Positions 1-5,457 of a DNA stretch of 9,839 bases are shown piece by piece. The first letter of the stretch is position 1; every line of letters starts with the position of its first letter. The notes below the pieces were generated by a model, which was given only the letters and a program-made list of their open reading frames with translations, did not search any database and had not been told where the DNA came from. Location of the stretch: NCBI GenBank assembly GCA_903837365.1, contig CAILUF010000133.1, forward strand, positions 1 to 9,839, given 5' to 3'. The stretch comes from an uncultured Alphaproteobacteria bacterium (lineage in GTDB: Bacteria; Pseudomonadota; Alphaproteobacteria; Rickettsiales; UBA1997). The position numbers and the translations under genes are program-made.

Positions 1-27
1 AAATAACTAAGATCAGTATTTGATAAA

Positions 28-52
28 TTTAGCCTTATAAATTGAGGCTAAA
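28..52 (-). terminator. 8-bp inverted repeat downstream of panD, possible terminator
   Basis: TTTAGCCT (28-35) and AGGCTAAA (45-52) form a perfect 8-bp stem with a 9-nt loop. On the minus strand a short TTTAT run follows. It is about 200 nt beyond the panD stop and the best terminator candidate there, although the U-tract is weak. Confidence 0.35.
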
Positions 53-97
53 ATCATGATAAAGCACTCCTTTAATTCGGTAATTGTAACAGAACTT

Positions 98-113
98 ATC
101 TTGAAATCAAGAT
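98..113. repeat. 16-nt palindrome
   Basis: ATCTTGAAATCAAGAT: six paired bases with an AAAT loop (seven pairs if the loop shrinks to two). No U-tract follows on either strand, so it is not a standard terminator. It could be a protein-binding palindrome or part of a structured RNA. Confidence 0.5.
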
Positions 114-118
114 GGATA

Positions 119-143
119 TTTGAATTAAAAATAATAATTCAAA
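119..143. repeat. 9-bp perfect inverted repeat
   Basis: TTTGAATTA (119-127) and TAATTCAAA (135-143) are exact reverse complements around a 7-nt loop. Only one G-C pair is present. No T-run follows on either strand. It lies five nt from the 98-113 palindrome. Confidence 0.5.
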
Positions 144-252
144 GGTGAAATATTTGCTATTTGATTGGTGTATTTTAGAAAAAAAACTTTTATTTGCAAG
201 GGCTTTTTACCTCTATAAAATTTTCTAAAATTATCTAATTTTCAGCTTTAAA

Positions 253-600
253 TTATACAATCTGATTTTGATTATTTAGTAACAAAATTTTAGGCTTGAA
301 GTCTTTAGCTTCATGAATTTGCAGTGAGCCATAAGCAATTATAATAACTGGATCACCGACCTGAACTTTTCTGGCAGCTGCACCGTTAATCTTAATTTCG
401 CCAGAATTTCTTAAAGCGCTAATCGCATATGTGGTAAATCGTTCGCCATTGTTAATATTTAACACATCGACCTTTTCATTAATCAATATTCCCGATTCAT
501 CAAGCAATGCTTGATCAATTGAAATCGAACCTTCATAATTCAAATCTGCTTGCGTAACAATTGCCCGGTGAATTTTTGCGCGTAGTAAAGTAATTTGCAT
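253..600 (-). CDS. panD: aspartate 1-decarboxylase proenzyme
   Basis: Pyruvoyl-dependent enzyme that decarboxylates L-aspartate to beta-alanine in the cytoplasm, feeding pantothenate and coenzyme A synthesis. The 115-residue product follows the family along almost its whole length. The self-cleavage site is intact (Tyr22-Glu23-Gly24-Ser25, with Ser25 becoming the pyruvoyl group). Lys9, His11, Arg54, Tyr58 and Asn72 of the NGAAA motif (72-76) match functional positions of the E. coli enzyme. The protein is about 11 residues shorter than E. coli PanD, at the variable C-terminus. The ATG at 600-598 fits the family N-terminus; no Shine-Dalgarno is visible before it. It stands alone, 250 nt downstream of ubiB, with no other pantothenate gene in view. 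Maturation may be autocatalytic, because a PanZ/PanM partner is mainly known from Gammaproteobacteria. The family assignment is near certain. Confidence 0.96.
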   Translation of the reverse strand: MQITLLRAKIHRAIVTQADLNYEGSISIDQALLDESGILINEKVDVLNINNGERFTTYAISALRNSGEIKINGAAARKVQVGDPVIIIAYGSLQIHEAKDFKPKILLLNNQNQIV

Positions 601-727
601 AAGAATTATATATTTTTTATTTCTCTATAAAAGGTTTAGTTTTTTATGAAAATTTTTTATCTTAGGCTTGACAATTGATTATAATTATTTTTGACATAAA
701 AAAATCGTAAATTACATTGCCAAAAAT

Positions 728-756
728 AAGCCAATAGCCCTAGAAAATTATGGCTT
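728..756 (-). terminator. hairpin between ubiB and panD, possible terminator
   Basis: A perfect 6-bp stem AAGCCA/TGGCTT (728-733 with 751-756) is followed on the minus strand by ATTTTT. It lies about 95 nt beyond the ubiB stop. It could end the ubiB transcript or form in the panD leader. The 17-nt loop and the overlap with the candidate promoter weaken both readings. Confidence 0.3.
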
Positions 757-774
757 GAAAAATTTTACTTGCAA
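747..774 (-). promoter_or_regulatory. candidate promoter for panD
   Basis: On the minus strand a TTGCAA box (774-769) and a CATAAT box (752-747) are separated by 16 nt, a fair match to a sigma-70 promoter. A perfect TATAAT also lies just upstream (784-779) but has no good -35 partner. Transcription from here would give panD a leader of roughly 140 nt. In sequence this AT-rich such matches arise often, so confidence is low. Confidence 0.3.
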
Positions 775-850
775 CAGTATTATACTAAATTAACTCGATA
801 TAATACCATTTTCCATCCTTAAATATTCAGTGAATTAGTTAGATTCTAAT

Positions 851-2185
851 TTATAAAATTTTATTTTCGATTTCTTTTATAAATTTTTTTGCAATATTTA
901 AAAGATCCGATACAGCGTCTCGAATTTTGGCATCAAAACCAATATTAGTTTTTGCCCATTCTTTAACCCAAGGTCGAGCTAAATCCCAAATATTAAGATT
1001 TGGATCCAACGAAACACCAACTCCTTCAACGAGCAATAAAGTTTTTTGTAATAGCAATAATTCAGGTTTGGTTTCCATTTTATATTCACGGGTCATTGCT
1101 ATTAAATTCGTTAAAAGCTTAGCTATCGAAATATCCTTAACATCTTCTCCAACAATCATTTCGCCAATTTTGCGACATGATAATGCCAAGTCCTCGACAT
1201 TTGTATTTGCAGGAACAAATCCTGCATCAATGTGAATTTCAGCAACGCGTCGATATTGTCGATGTAAAAAACCAATTAAAACTTCAGCAACGGCTATCCG
1301 AGTTTTTCGATCAATTTTACCCATTATTCCAAAATCAACTACTGCAATATCGCCATTGTTACGTAAAAATAAATTACCCGGATGCATATCAGCATGAAAA
1401 AAACCATGAACGTAAACTTGGTTAAAATAACTTAAAACAAGATTTTGAGCAATTTGTTTTTTGTCAAAATTACAATTGGCTATAGCATTTTTATCAGAAA
1501 AGGGAATACCGTCAATCCATTCTAAAATTAAAATTTTTGATGAGGAATATTGCCAATAAATTTGAGGGACATAGAAGCCTTTTAAATTTTGCAAATCATC
1601 ACGAAGCTTAGAAGCGTTAGATGCTTCATGCAATAAATCCAACTCATATTTTGCGGTCTGCTTTAATAGATCAGCAATATCTAAAAAAGTTTTAGCTAGA
1701 AATTCAGAAAAAAATTTTATAATTTTTACCAATAATTTTAGAGTCGCAATATCGCGATTCATATTTTTGATAATGTTGGGACGTAAAATTTTTACCGCTA
1801 CTAATTTGCCATCAAGTAATTGAGCTTTGTGAACTTGCGCAATAGATGCAGAAGCTATTGGATTAAGATTAAATTCACGAAAAACTTTTTTAAAATTATC
1901 GCCATATTCTTCTTTGATAATTTGTTCTAAAGATTTTTTAGAGAATGGCGCAACATCATCTTGGAATTGCGATAAAACTTGCGAGATCTTAATTCCAATT
2001 AAATCAGCTCTTACCGATAATAATTGACCGAGCTTCACGAATGAAGGTCCGGCACTGCGAAAAAATAAATAAATTGCCCTACTGCGGTTGATTCCAAATA
2101 ATGGCGCGAAGATGATTAATAAAGCAATTAATCTTAATAAATTTAATACTGAAAAAATCATGTAAATTATTGATTTTTTTGGCAA
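851..2185 (-). CDS. ubiB: UbiB/ABC1 (AarF) atypical kinase-like protein, ubiquinone biosynthesis
   Basis: Member of the ABC1/ADCK/UbiB family, membrane-associated atypical kinase-like ATPases that support ubiquinone biosynthesis. Visible motifs: KxGQ at 51-54, Ala-rich loop ASASIAQVH at 111-119, ATP-site Lys132 in AVKI, ELDLLHE at 181-187 (Glu181, Asp183, Glu187), catalytic-loop HADMHPGN at 264-271, and DFG at 284-286. All key residues appear present. Residues 5-31 are strongly hydrophobic and could be a membrane anchor. The protein is 444 aa and ends in a charged helix, whereas E. coli UbiB is about 546 aa with hydrophobic C-terminal helices; those are missing here. The chosen TTG start (2185-2183) has AGAAGG nine nt upstream and overlaps the preceding gene by 19 nt. 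An ATG at 2161-2159 (residue 9, giving 436 aa) lacks a ribosome site. The common neighbour ubiE is absent from this window. Confidence 0.93.
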   Translation of the reverse strand: MPKKSIIYMIFSVLNLLRLIALLIIFAPLFGINRSRAIYLFFRSAGPSFVKLGQLLSVRADLIGIKISQVLSQFQDDVAPFSKKSLEQIIKEEYGDNFKKVFREFNLNPIASASIAQVHKAQLLDGKLVAVKILRPNIIKNMNRDIATLKLLVKIIKFFSEFLAKTFLDIADLLKQTAKYELDLLHEASNASKLRDDLQNLKGFYVPQIYWQYSSSKILILEWIDGIPFSDKNAIANCNFDKKQIAQNLVLSYFNQVYVHGFFHADMHPGNLFLRNNGDIAVVDFGIMGKIDRKTRIAVAEVLIGFLHRQYRRVAEIHIDAGFVPANTNVEDLALSCRKIGEMIVGEDVKDISIAKLLTNLIAMTREYKMETKPELLLLQKTLLLVEGVGVSLDPNLNIWDLARPWVKEWAKTNIGFDAKIRDAVSDLLNIAKKFIKEIENKIL

Positions 2186-2556
2186 TTATTATCGCCTTCT
2201 GGACATTTGATATCTTTTGGATTTAGTTCTTGAGCTCCACTTAAAGTATCATGATTGGGGTTTTCATGCAAATCAACATTTATCAATTCAAGATTGACAT
2301 TTTCGATTCCCGCCCAGCCAAACAAATGCTCGATAACTTGCGATAATACTCTCAAGATATTATTGGTAATATTACGAGTTTCATTAAGCATTGACTGAAT
2401 GATTCTTGTTTCGGTTTTACCTAATTTTAGAATGGTTGCTAATTCATCTACGGTAATTATGTTAAAAAATAACATAATTAAAACAATAGAAAAAGTTGTG
2501 GAAGTTAATAACATAGCTATTCTAACTGGCGAATAATGATTCATAATATTTGTCAT
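2167..2556 (-). CDS. unrecognised small single-pass membrane protein
   Basis: I do not recognise this 129-residue protein. It has a short N-terminal stretch with one Arg (Arg12), one strong hydrophobic segment at about 13-33, then a roughly 95-residue soluble part. The positive-inside rule favours N-in, with the C-terminal part outside the inner membrane. Residues 36-80 look amphipathic and helical; 81-110 are rich in Asn, Glu and Asp. The C-terminal tail holds two cysteines (Cys118, Cys125) flanking a short acidic loop, which could form a disulfide if periplasmic. The stop codon lies inside the ubiB 5' end when the TTG start of ubiB is used, so the two are probably translated together. The ATG at 2556 is chosen by length; Met5 (2544) is an alternative. 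No clear Shine-Dalgarno is present. Any role in quinone synthesis is a guess from position alone. Confidence 0.7.
   Translation of the reverse strand: MTNIMNHYSPVRIAMLLTSTTFSIVLIMLFFNIITVDELATILKLGKTETRIIQSMLNETRNITNNILRVLSQVIEHLFGWAGIENVNLELINVDLHENPNHDTLSGAQELNPKDIKCPEGDNNCQKNQ
2195..2200 (-). promoter_or_regulatory. Shine-Dalgarno supporting the TTG start of ubiB
   Basis: AGAAGG on the minus strand, nine nt before TTG 2185-2183 and inside the 3' end of the upstream gene. It lies 33 nt before the alternative ATG at 2161, too far to serve that start, so it favours TTG. Confidence 0.6.
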
Positions 2557-2560
2557 AGAT

Positions 2561-2588
2561 ATTAAATTCTTCAGCGATTTCCATTAAG
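2561..2588 (-). promoter_or_regulatory. shared leader element, copy upstream of the membrane-protein gene
   Basis: On the minus strand this segment contains AATGG-AA-ATCGCT and ends four nt before the ATG at 2556. It matches the segment at 3166-3139, upstream of the lipoprotein gene, at 20 of 28 positions by hand count, with an AATGGnnATCGCT core conserved exactly apart from two bases. Its role is unknown. Confidence 0.3.
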
Positions 2589-2635
2589 AAAACTCATCGC
2601 TCAATGGTAAAGAATTTTTTTTACAATTTAACCAA

Positions 2636-2654
2636 AATTGCTTAATAGGCAATT
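2636..2654. repeat. 6-bp hairpin between the two unknown small genes
   Basis: AATTGC (2636-2641) and GCAATT (2649-2654) pair around a 7-nt loop. On the plus strand a TTTTTT run follows; on the minus strand only two T follow. It lies about 70 nt beyond the lipoprotein stop and might act as a weak terminator. Confidence 0.3.
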
Positions 2655-2659
2655 AGTTT

Positions 2660-2679
2660 TTTGAAATTATTTGAAATTA
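2660..2679. repeat. tandem 10-bp direct repeat
   Basis: Two exact adjacent copies of TTTGAAATTA in the gap between the lipoprotein and membrane-protein genes. It is probably slippage in AT-rich sequence; no function is implied. Confidence 0.5.
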
Positions 2680-2724
2680 ATTTTTTATGAAATATTTATT
2701 TCTAAATTAAAAGCCATAAATTTA

Positions 2725-3114
2725 TTATTTGCATTCGCCAAAATATGATCGCGGACTTAATGGACGAGCTTTATAACTTGTAGCAATCAGGTGCGAAAAT
2801 GTCATGTCATAAATTTTTTCTTGCCTCGAAGTAAGTTCAAAATTTAATTTCTTATCTTGATTTATACAAAATTTTTTTTCATTAAGTAATTTTTTCAGAA
2901 GATTATATTCAACTTTACTTATTTTTACTGGCTGATTTTTTACTTCACTTCCTAAATCCTTTGAATTTTTTTCGAGAAATTCTTCGCTTATTGTGAATAT
3001 AAAACTATCCCTTTCGCCAGTGCTATGCAGAGATACCTTTCCAAAGCTAGAATCTTTCGATACGCACGAACTAACTATTGAAAAAATTATAAGATTTATA
3101 AATAAAAAATGCAT
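2725..3114 (-). CDS. predicted small lipoprotein of unknown function
   Basis: I do not recognise the family of this 129-residue protein. The N-terminus is a hydrophobic stretch (residues 3-16) ending in Val14-Ser15-Ser16-Cys17, which satisfies the lipobox pattern, so it is probably cleaved by signal peptidase II and lipidated at Cys17. Residue +2 is Val rather than Asp, which in E. coli would favour sorting to the outer membrane. The mature part is charged, with helical-looking segments at 42-56 and 65-82, plus Cys83 and Cys128. An oddity: the signal peptide from ATG 3114 has no Lys or Arg before its hydrophobic core, although the codons just upstream in frame encode Lys and Arg. A start at a rare ATT (3144-3142) would give a more normal signal, but no ATG, GTG or TTG exists there. 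The gene is flanked by gaps of 311 and 168 nt. Confidence 0.68.
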   Translation of the reverse strand: MHFLFINLIIFSIVSSCVSKDSSFGKVSLHSTGERDSFIFTISEEFLEKNSKDLGSEVKNQPVKISKVEYNLLKKLLNEKKFCINQDKKLNFELTSRQEKIYDMTFSHLIATSYKARPLSPRSYFGECK

Positions 3115-3425
3115 AAAGCGATATTGATTGATTTTTAAATTAATATTTTAAGCGATAGCCATTTAATTGAATTACTTACTTACGAATGAATCGCGACATC
3201 TGCAATATTGTTTTTTTATTATAAATTGATCTAATCGGTGCTTTTTTTAATTACATCCTTACATCACTAGAAAAACACTGGACTTCTTTTTACGAGTAGG
3301 TGTGTATAAGAAAATTAAAGCGTCGCGGTAATTAATTGCGAAGATTTAGAAAGATTTTATTAAAACTAATTTATCTAAAATATTTAATTATATATCAATT
3401 ATTTTTCTGTATTTAAAAAACAAAT
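3115..3425. other. 311-nt intergenic region without a recognisable gene
   Basis: No convincing coding frame, tRNA or strong terminator is seen here on either strand. The part next to rplS (3340-3425) is nearly pure A/T. The middle (3180-3340) is less AT-rich and holds a tandem 8-bp repeat (TTACATCC/TTACATCA, 3251-3266), an 11-nt TGTGTATAAGA word (3301-3311) and a TATAAT box on the minus strand (3223-3218) without a good -35. Any promoter for the lipoprotein gene should lie here. A decayed gene or a small RNA is possible but unproven. Confidence 0.5.
3139..3166 (-). promoter_or_regulatory. shared leader element, copy upstream of the lipoprotein gene
   Basis: On the minus strand this segment contains AATGG-CT-ATCGCT and ends 24 nt before the ATG at 3114. 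It is the partner of the element at 2588-2561. The different spacing to the two start codons argues against a simple ribosome site. Confidence 0.3.
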
Positions 3426-3857
3426 TTATGCCTTATCAGAAACTTCTTTTGTTGAAGCTTCAACTTGCTGAATTCGTTCGATAAAAGCTAGCTTTTCTTT
3501 GATTCTGGAAGCCTTACCGGTAAGTTTGCGTAGATAATATAATTTTGCCCTTCTAACATCGCCTTGCTTTAAAACTTCTACCGCAGAAAGTAATGGCGAA
3601 TATAATGCAAATTTTCTCTCAACACCAACTCCAGAGCTAATTTTTCTAACTGTAAATGTTGCATTATAATTATCTTTGCTCTTTGTACGGGCAATAACAA
3701 TTCCGTTAAAAGCTTGTGAACGAGCAGTTCCGCCTTCATTAATTTTGTATTTAACGCTAACAGTATCGCCAACATTAAAATTTCCAATATTGTTACCTTT
3801 GGCATCTTTAGCAATTTTTAATTGCTCTTGTTCAAATTCTTTAATAATATTTTTCAT
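3426..3857 (-). CDS. rplS: 50S ribosomal protein L19
   Basis: Large-subunit protein located at the interface with the 30S subunit. The 143-residue product carries the family core: NVGDTVSVKYKI (28-39), the QAFNGIVIAR region (49-58), TFTVRKISSGVGVERKF (67-83), the LYSPLL segment (85-90), and the basic signature around RRAKLYYLRKLTGKA (102-116). The C-terminal 20 or so residues are a variable tail, making it longer than the typical 115-130 aa. The ATG at 3857 fits the family N-terminus; no Shine-Dalgarno is visible. Its place directly after rplQ (80-nt gap) is unusual, since rplS normally follows rpsP-rimM-trmD. The 80-nt gap is very AT-rich and contains only a weak AT-only hairpin (3914-3931), so read-through from the alpha operon is plausible. 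Confidence 0.97.
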   Translation of the reverse strand: MKNIIKEFEQEQLKIAKDAKGNNIGNFNVGDTVSVKYKINEGGTARSQAFNGIVIARTKSKDNYNATFTVRKISSGVGVERKFALYSPLLSAVEVLKQGDVRRAKLYYLRKLTGKASRIKEKLAFIERIQQVEASTKEVSDKA

Positions 3858-3937
3858 ATAAATTACAATTTACTTTTATTGCTTTCTAGCATTTTATTTA
3901 TTTTTTAACTATTTTTAACTTTTTTGTTAAATGATAA

Positions 3938-4342
3938 TTAAGCAGTTTTTTGTTCAACAATTTTTTCAATATTTTGAACAATTTCAATTCTGTCTACCAA
4001 TTCCATAATTGCCATTGGAGCTTTATCGCCAACTCTAAAACCATGTTTCATAATTCTTGTATAACCACCATTACGCGATGAAATACGTGGAGCAATTTCT
4101 TTAAATAATCTTTCCACAGCCAGTTTATTTCCAAGTATTGAAATTGCTAATCGACGATTTGCCAAATTATCTTTTTTGGCAATAGTTAATACTTTTTCAA
4201 CAAATGGGCGAAGCTCTTTTGCTTTTGGCAATGTTGTACGAATTCTTTCATTGCTAAGTAAAGCAATAGATAAGTTGCGCATCAATGCTTTGCGATGAGC
4301 GCTATTTCTATTTAATTTTCTGCCTTTAATTTTATGTTTCAT
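3938..4342 (-). CDS. rplQ: 50S ribosomal protein L17
   Basis: Large-subunit protein and the usual last gene of the alpha operon. The 134-residue product begins with the conserved basic segment MKHKIKGRKLNR and HRKALMRNL (16-24), continues with RIRTTLPKAKELRP (33-46), and has NGGYTRIMKHGFRVGDKAPMA (91-111), the diagnostic L17 core. The C-terminal extension after about residue 118 is short and ends near the operon boundary. The ATG at 4342 is preceded by GGAG five nt upstream, one of the few clear ribosome sites in this block. It lies 49 nt after rpoA and 80 nt before rplS. No strong hairpin with a U-tract follows the stop codon. Confidence 0.98.
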   Translation of the reverse strand: MKHKIKGRKLNRNSAHRKALMRNLSIALLSNERIRTTLPKAKELRPFVEKVLTIAKKDNLANRRLAISILGNKLAVERLFKEIAPRISSRNGGYTRIMKHGFRVGDKAPMAIMELVDRIEIVQNIEKIVEQKTA

Positions 4343-4347
4343 AGTTT

Positions 4348-4351
4348 CTCC
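4348..4351 (-). promoter_or_regulatory. Shine-Dalgarno of rplQ
   Basis: GGAG on the minus strand, five nt before the ATG of rplQ. It supports the 4342 start. It is noteworthy because rpoA, rpsK and rplS next to it show no comparable motif. Confidence 0.75.
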
Positions 4352-4391
4352 AATCTATCATTAATAACCAATATAATTTATTGATTTATAG

Positions 4392-5420
4392 TTAAAATTC
4401 TTTATTTTTAAGTTTTAATAATTCGTCAAGATTTTTCGGTGGCCAATTTGTTAATTTCATTCCGAAGCTTAATCCCATAATTTTAAGATTATCTTTTAAC
4501 TCATTAAGCGATTTTCTACCGAAATTTGCAGTTTTAAGCATTTCGGCTTCTGACTTACTGACTAAATCTCCTACATAGATAATATTTTCGTTTTTTAAGC
4601 AATTATATGAACGAACTGAAAGCTCTAATTCATCGATTGTTTTTAATAAGTTTTTATTAAATTCTGGCTCGTCATATGTAACTCTTTGAACTGGAGCATC
4701 AATTGTTGCCACATCAAAATTTACAAAAACTTGCAACTGTTCTTGTAATATTTTAGCTGCAACACCAAGCGCATCTTGCGGAGTAATTGTACCATTAGTA
4801 TCAATTTCAATGATTAATTTATCATAATCTGTAATTTGCTCAACACGTGCATTTTCAACTCTGTAGGATACTTTTTTTACAGGACTAAATATCGCATCGA
4901 CCATTATATTGCCGATCCCTCTTTCGACTTTTTTATCTTGATTGGCAACAACATAACCTTTGCCACATTCAACATGCATTTGCATTTCTATTTTTGCGCC
5001 TTTTTCTAAAGTACAAATTAATAAGTCACGGTTGAAAATTTCAACTCCGGCAGCCAATTCTATTGCTCCCGCATATACTGGTCCAGGCTTATTTACAGAA
5101 AGTTTTAATGTAAATGGCGAACCGTCATTTTTCACAATTGCTAAGGATTTTAAATTCATTATGATATCCAAAACATCCTCCTTAACTCCTTCAATTGCAC
5201 CATACTCATGGGAGATTCCTTCAATTTTTACTGAAGTAACTGCAAAGCCATTAATTGAGGATAACAAAACACGTCTTAAAGCATTTCCTAGCGTATTACC
5301 GTAGCCCCTTGCAAATGGCTCCATGATTATTACCGATTTGGTAGCATTATCATAACCCTCTTTCAGTGTAATTGATGTTGGCTTTGTTAGTGTGTGCCAG
5401 CTTTCTTTTAAAATTGCCAT
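4392..5420 (-). CDS. rpoA: DNA-directed RNA polymerase subunit alpha
   Basis: Alpha subunit that dimerises to nucleate RNA polymerase assembly and contacts UP elements and activators. The 342-residue protein has both domains. In the N-terminal domain (about 1-240), the conserved EPFARGYGNTLGNALRRVLL segment lies at 34-53, with Arg49/Arg50 in the region needed for beta-subunit binding. In the C-terminal domain (about 260-330), LELSVRSYNCLK lies at 265-276; Arg270, Asn273 and Cys274 match the E. coli DNA-contact positions Arg265, Asn268 and Cys269. KTANFGRKSLNELKDNL (296-312) and the NWPP motif (325-328) follow. The DNA-binding surface therefore looks intact, so UP-element recognition is probably retained. 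Length is normal. The ATG at 5420 gives a family-like N-terminus; no Shine-Dalgarno is seen. It lies 37 nt after rpsK and 49 nt before rplQ. Confidence 0.99.
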   Translation of the reverse strand: MAILKESWHTLTKPTSITLKEGYDNATKSVIIMEPFARGYGNTLGNALRRVLLSSINGFAVTSVKIEGISHEYGAIEGVKEDVLDIIMNLKSLAIVKNDGSPFTLKLSVNKPGPVYAGAIELAAGVEIFNRDLLICTLEKGAKIEMQMHVECGKGYVVANQDKKVERGIGNIMVDAIFSPVKKVSYRVENARVEQITDYDKLIIEIDTNGTITPQDALGVAAKILQEQLQVFVNFDVATIDAPVQRVTYDEPEFNKNLLKTIDELELSVRSYNCLKNENIIYVGDLVSKSEAEMLKTANFGRKSLNELKDNLKIMGLSFGMKLTNWPPKNLDELLKLKNKEF

Positions 5421-5457
5421 ATGTTTTGTGTTTTTAATTTTAATCTAAATTTATAAA

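Noticed and set aside
178..187. T-run on the minus strand shortly after panD as an intrinsic terminator
   Set aside because: No GC-containing stem precedes the run; the upstream bases do not fold into a convincing hairpin.
664..700. Two TTGACA boxes on the plus strand in the ubiB-panD gap
   Set aside because: No plus-strand gene lies downstream and -10 matches at proper spacing are poor.
927..1425. Plus-strand open frames opposite ubiB
   Set aside because: They lie wholly within ubiB, which has conserved motifs throughout; the plus-strand translations show no family features.
3298..3316. Sequencing-adapter (transposase mosaic end) contamination
   Set aside because: The match breaks at the terminal GACAG and at one internal base, so it is not an adapter remnant.
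3914..3931. TTTAAC/GTTAAA hairpin in the rplQ-rplS gap as a terminator
   Set aside because: The 6-bp stem has a single G-C pair and no proper U-tract, so it is too weak to be called.
4960..5304. Plus-strand open frame of 114 codons opposite rpoA
   Set aside because: It is a shadow of the rpoA N-terminal domain, with no independent start signal or recognisable protein content.
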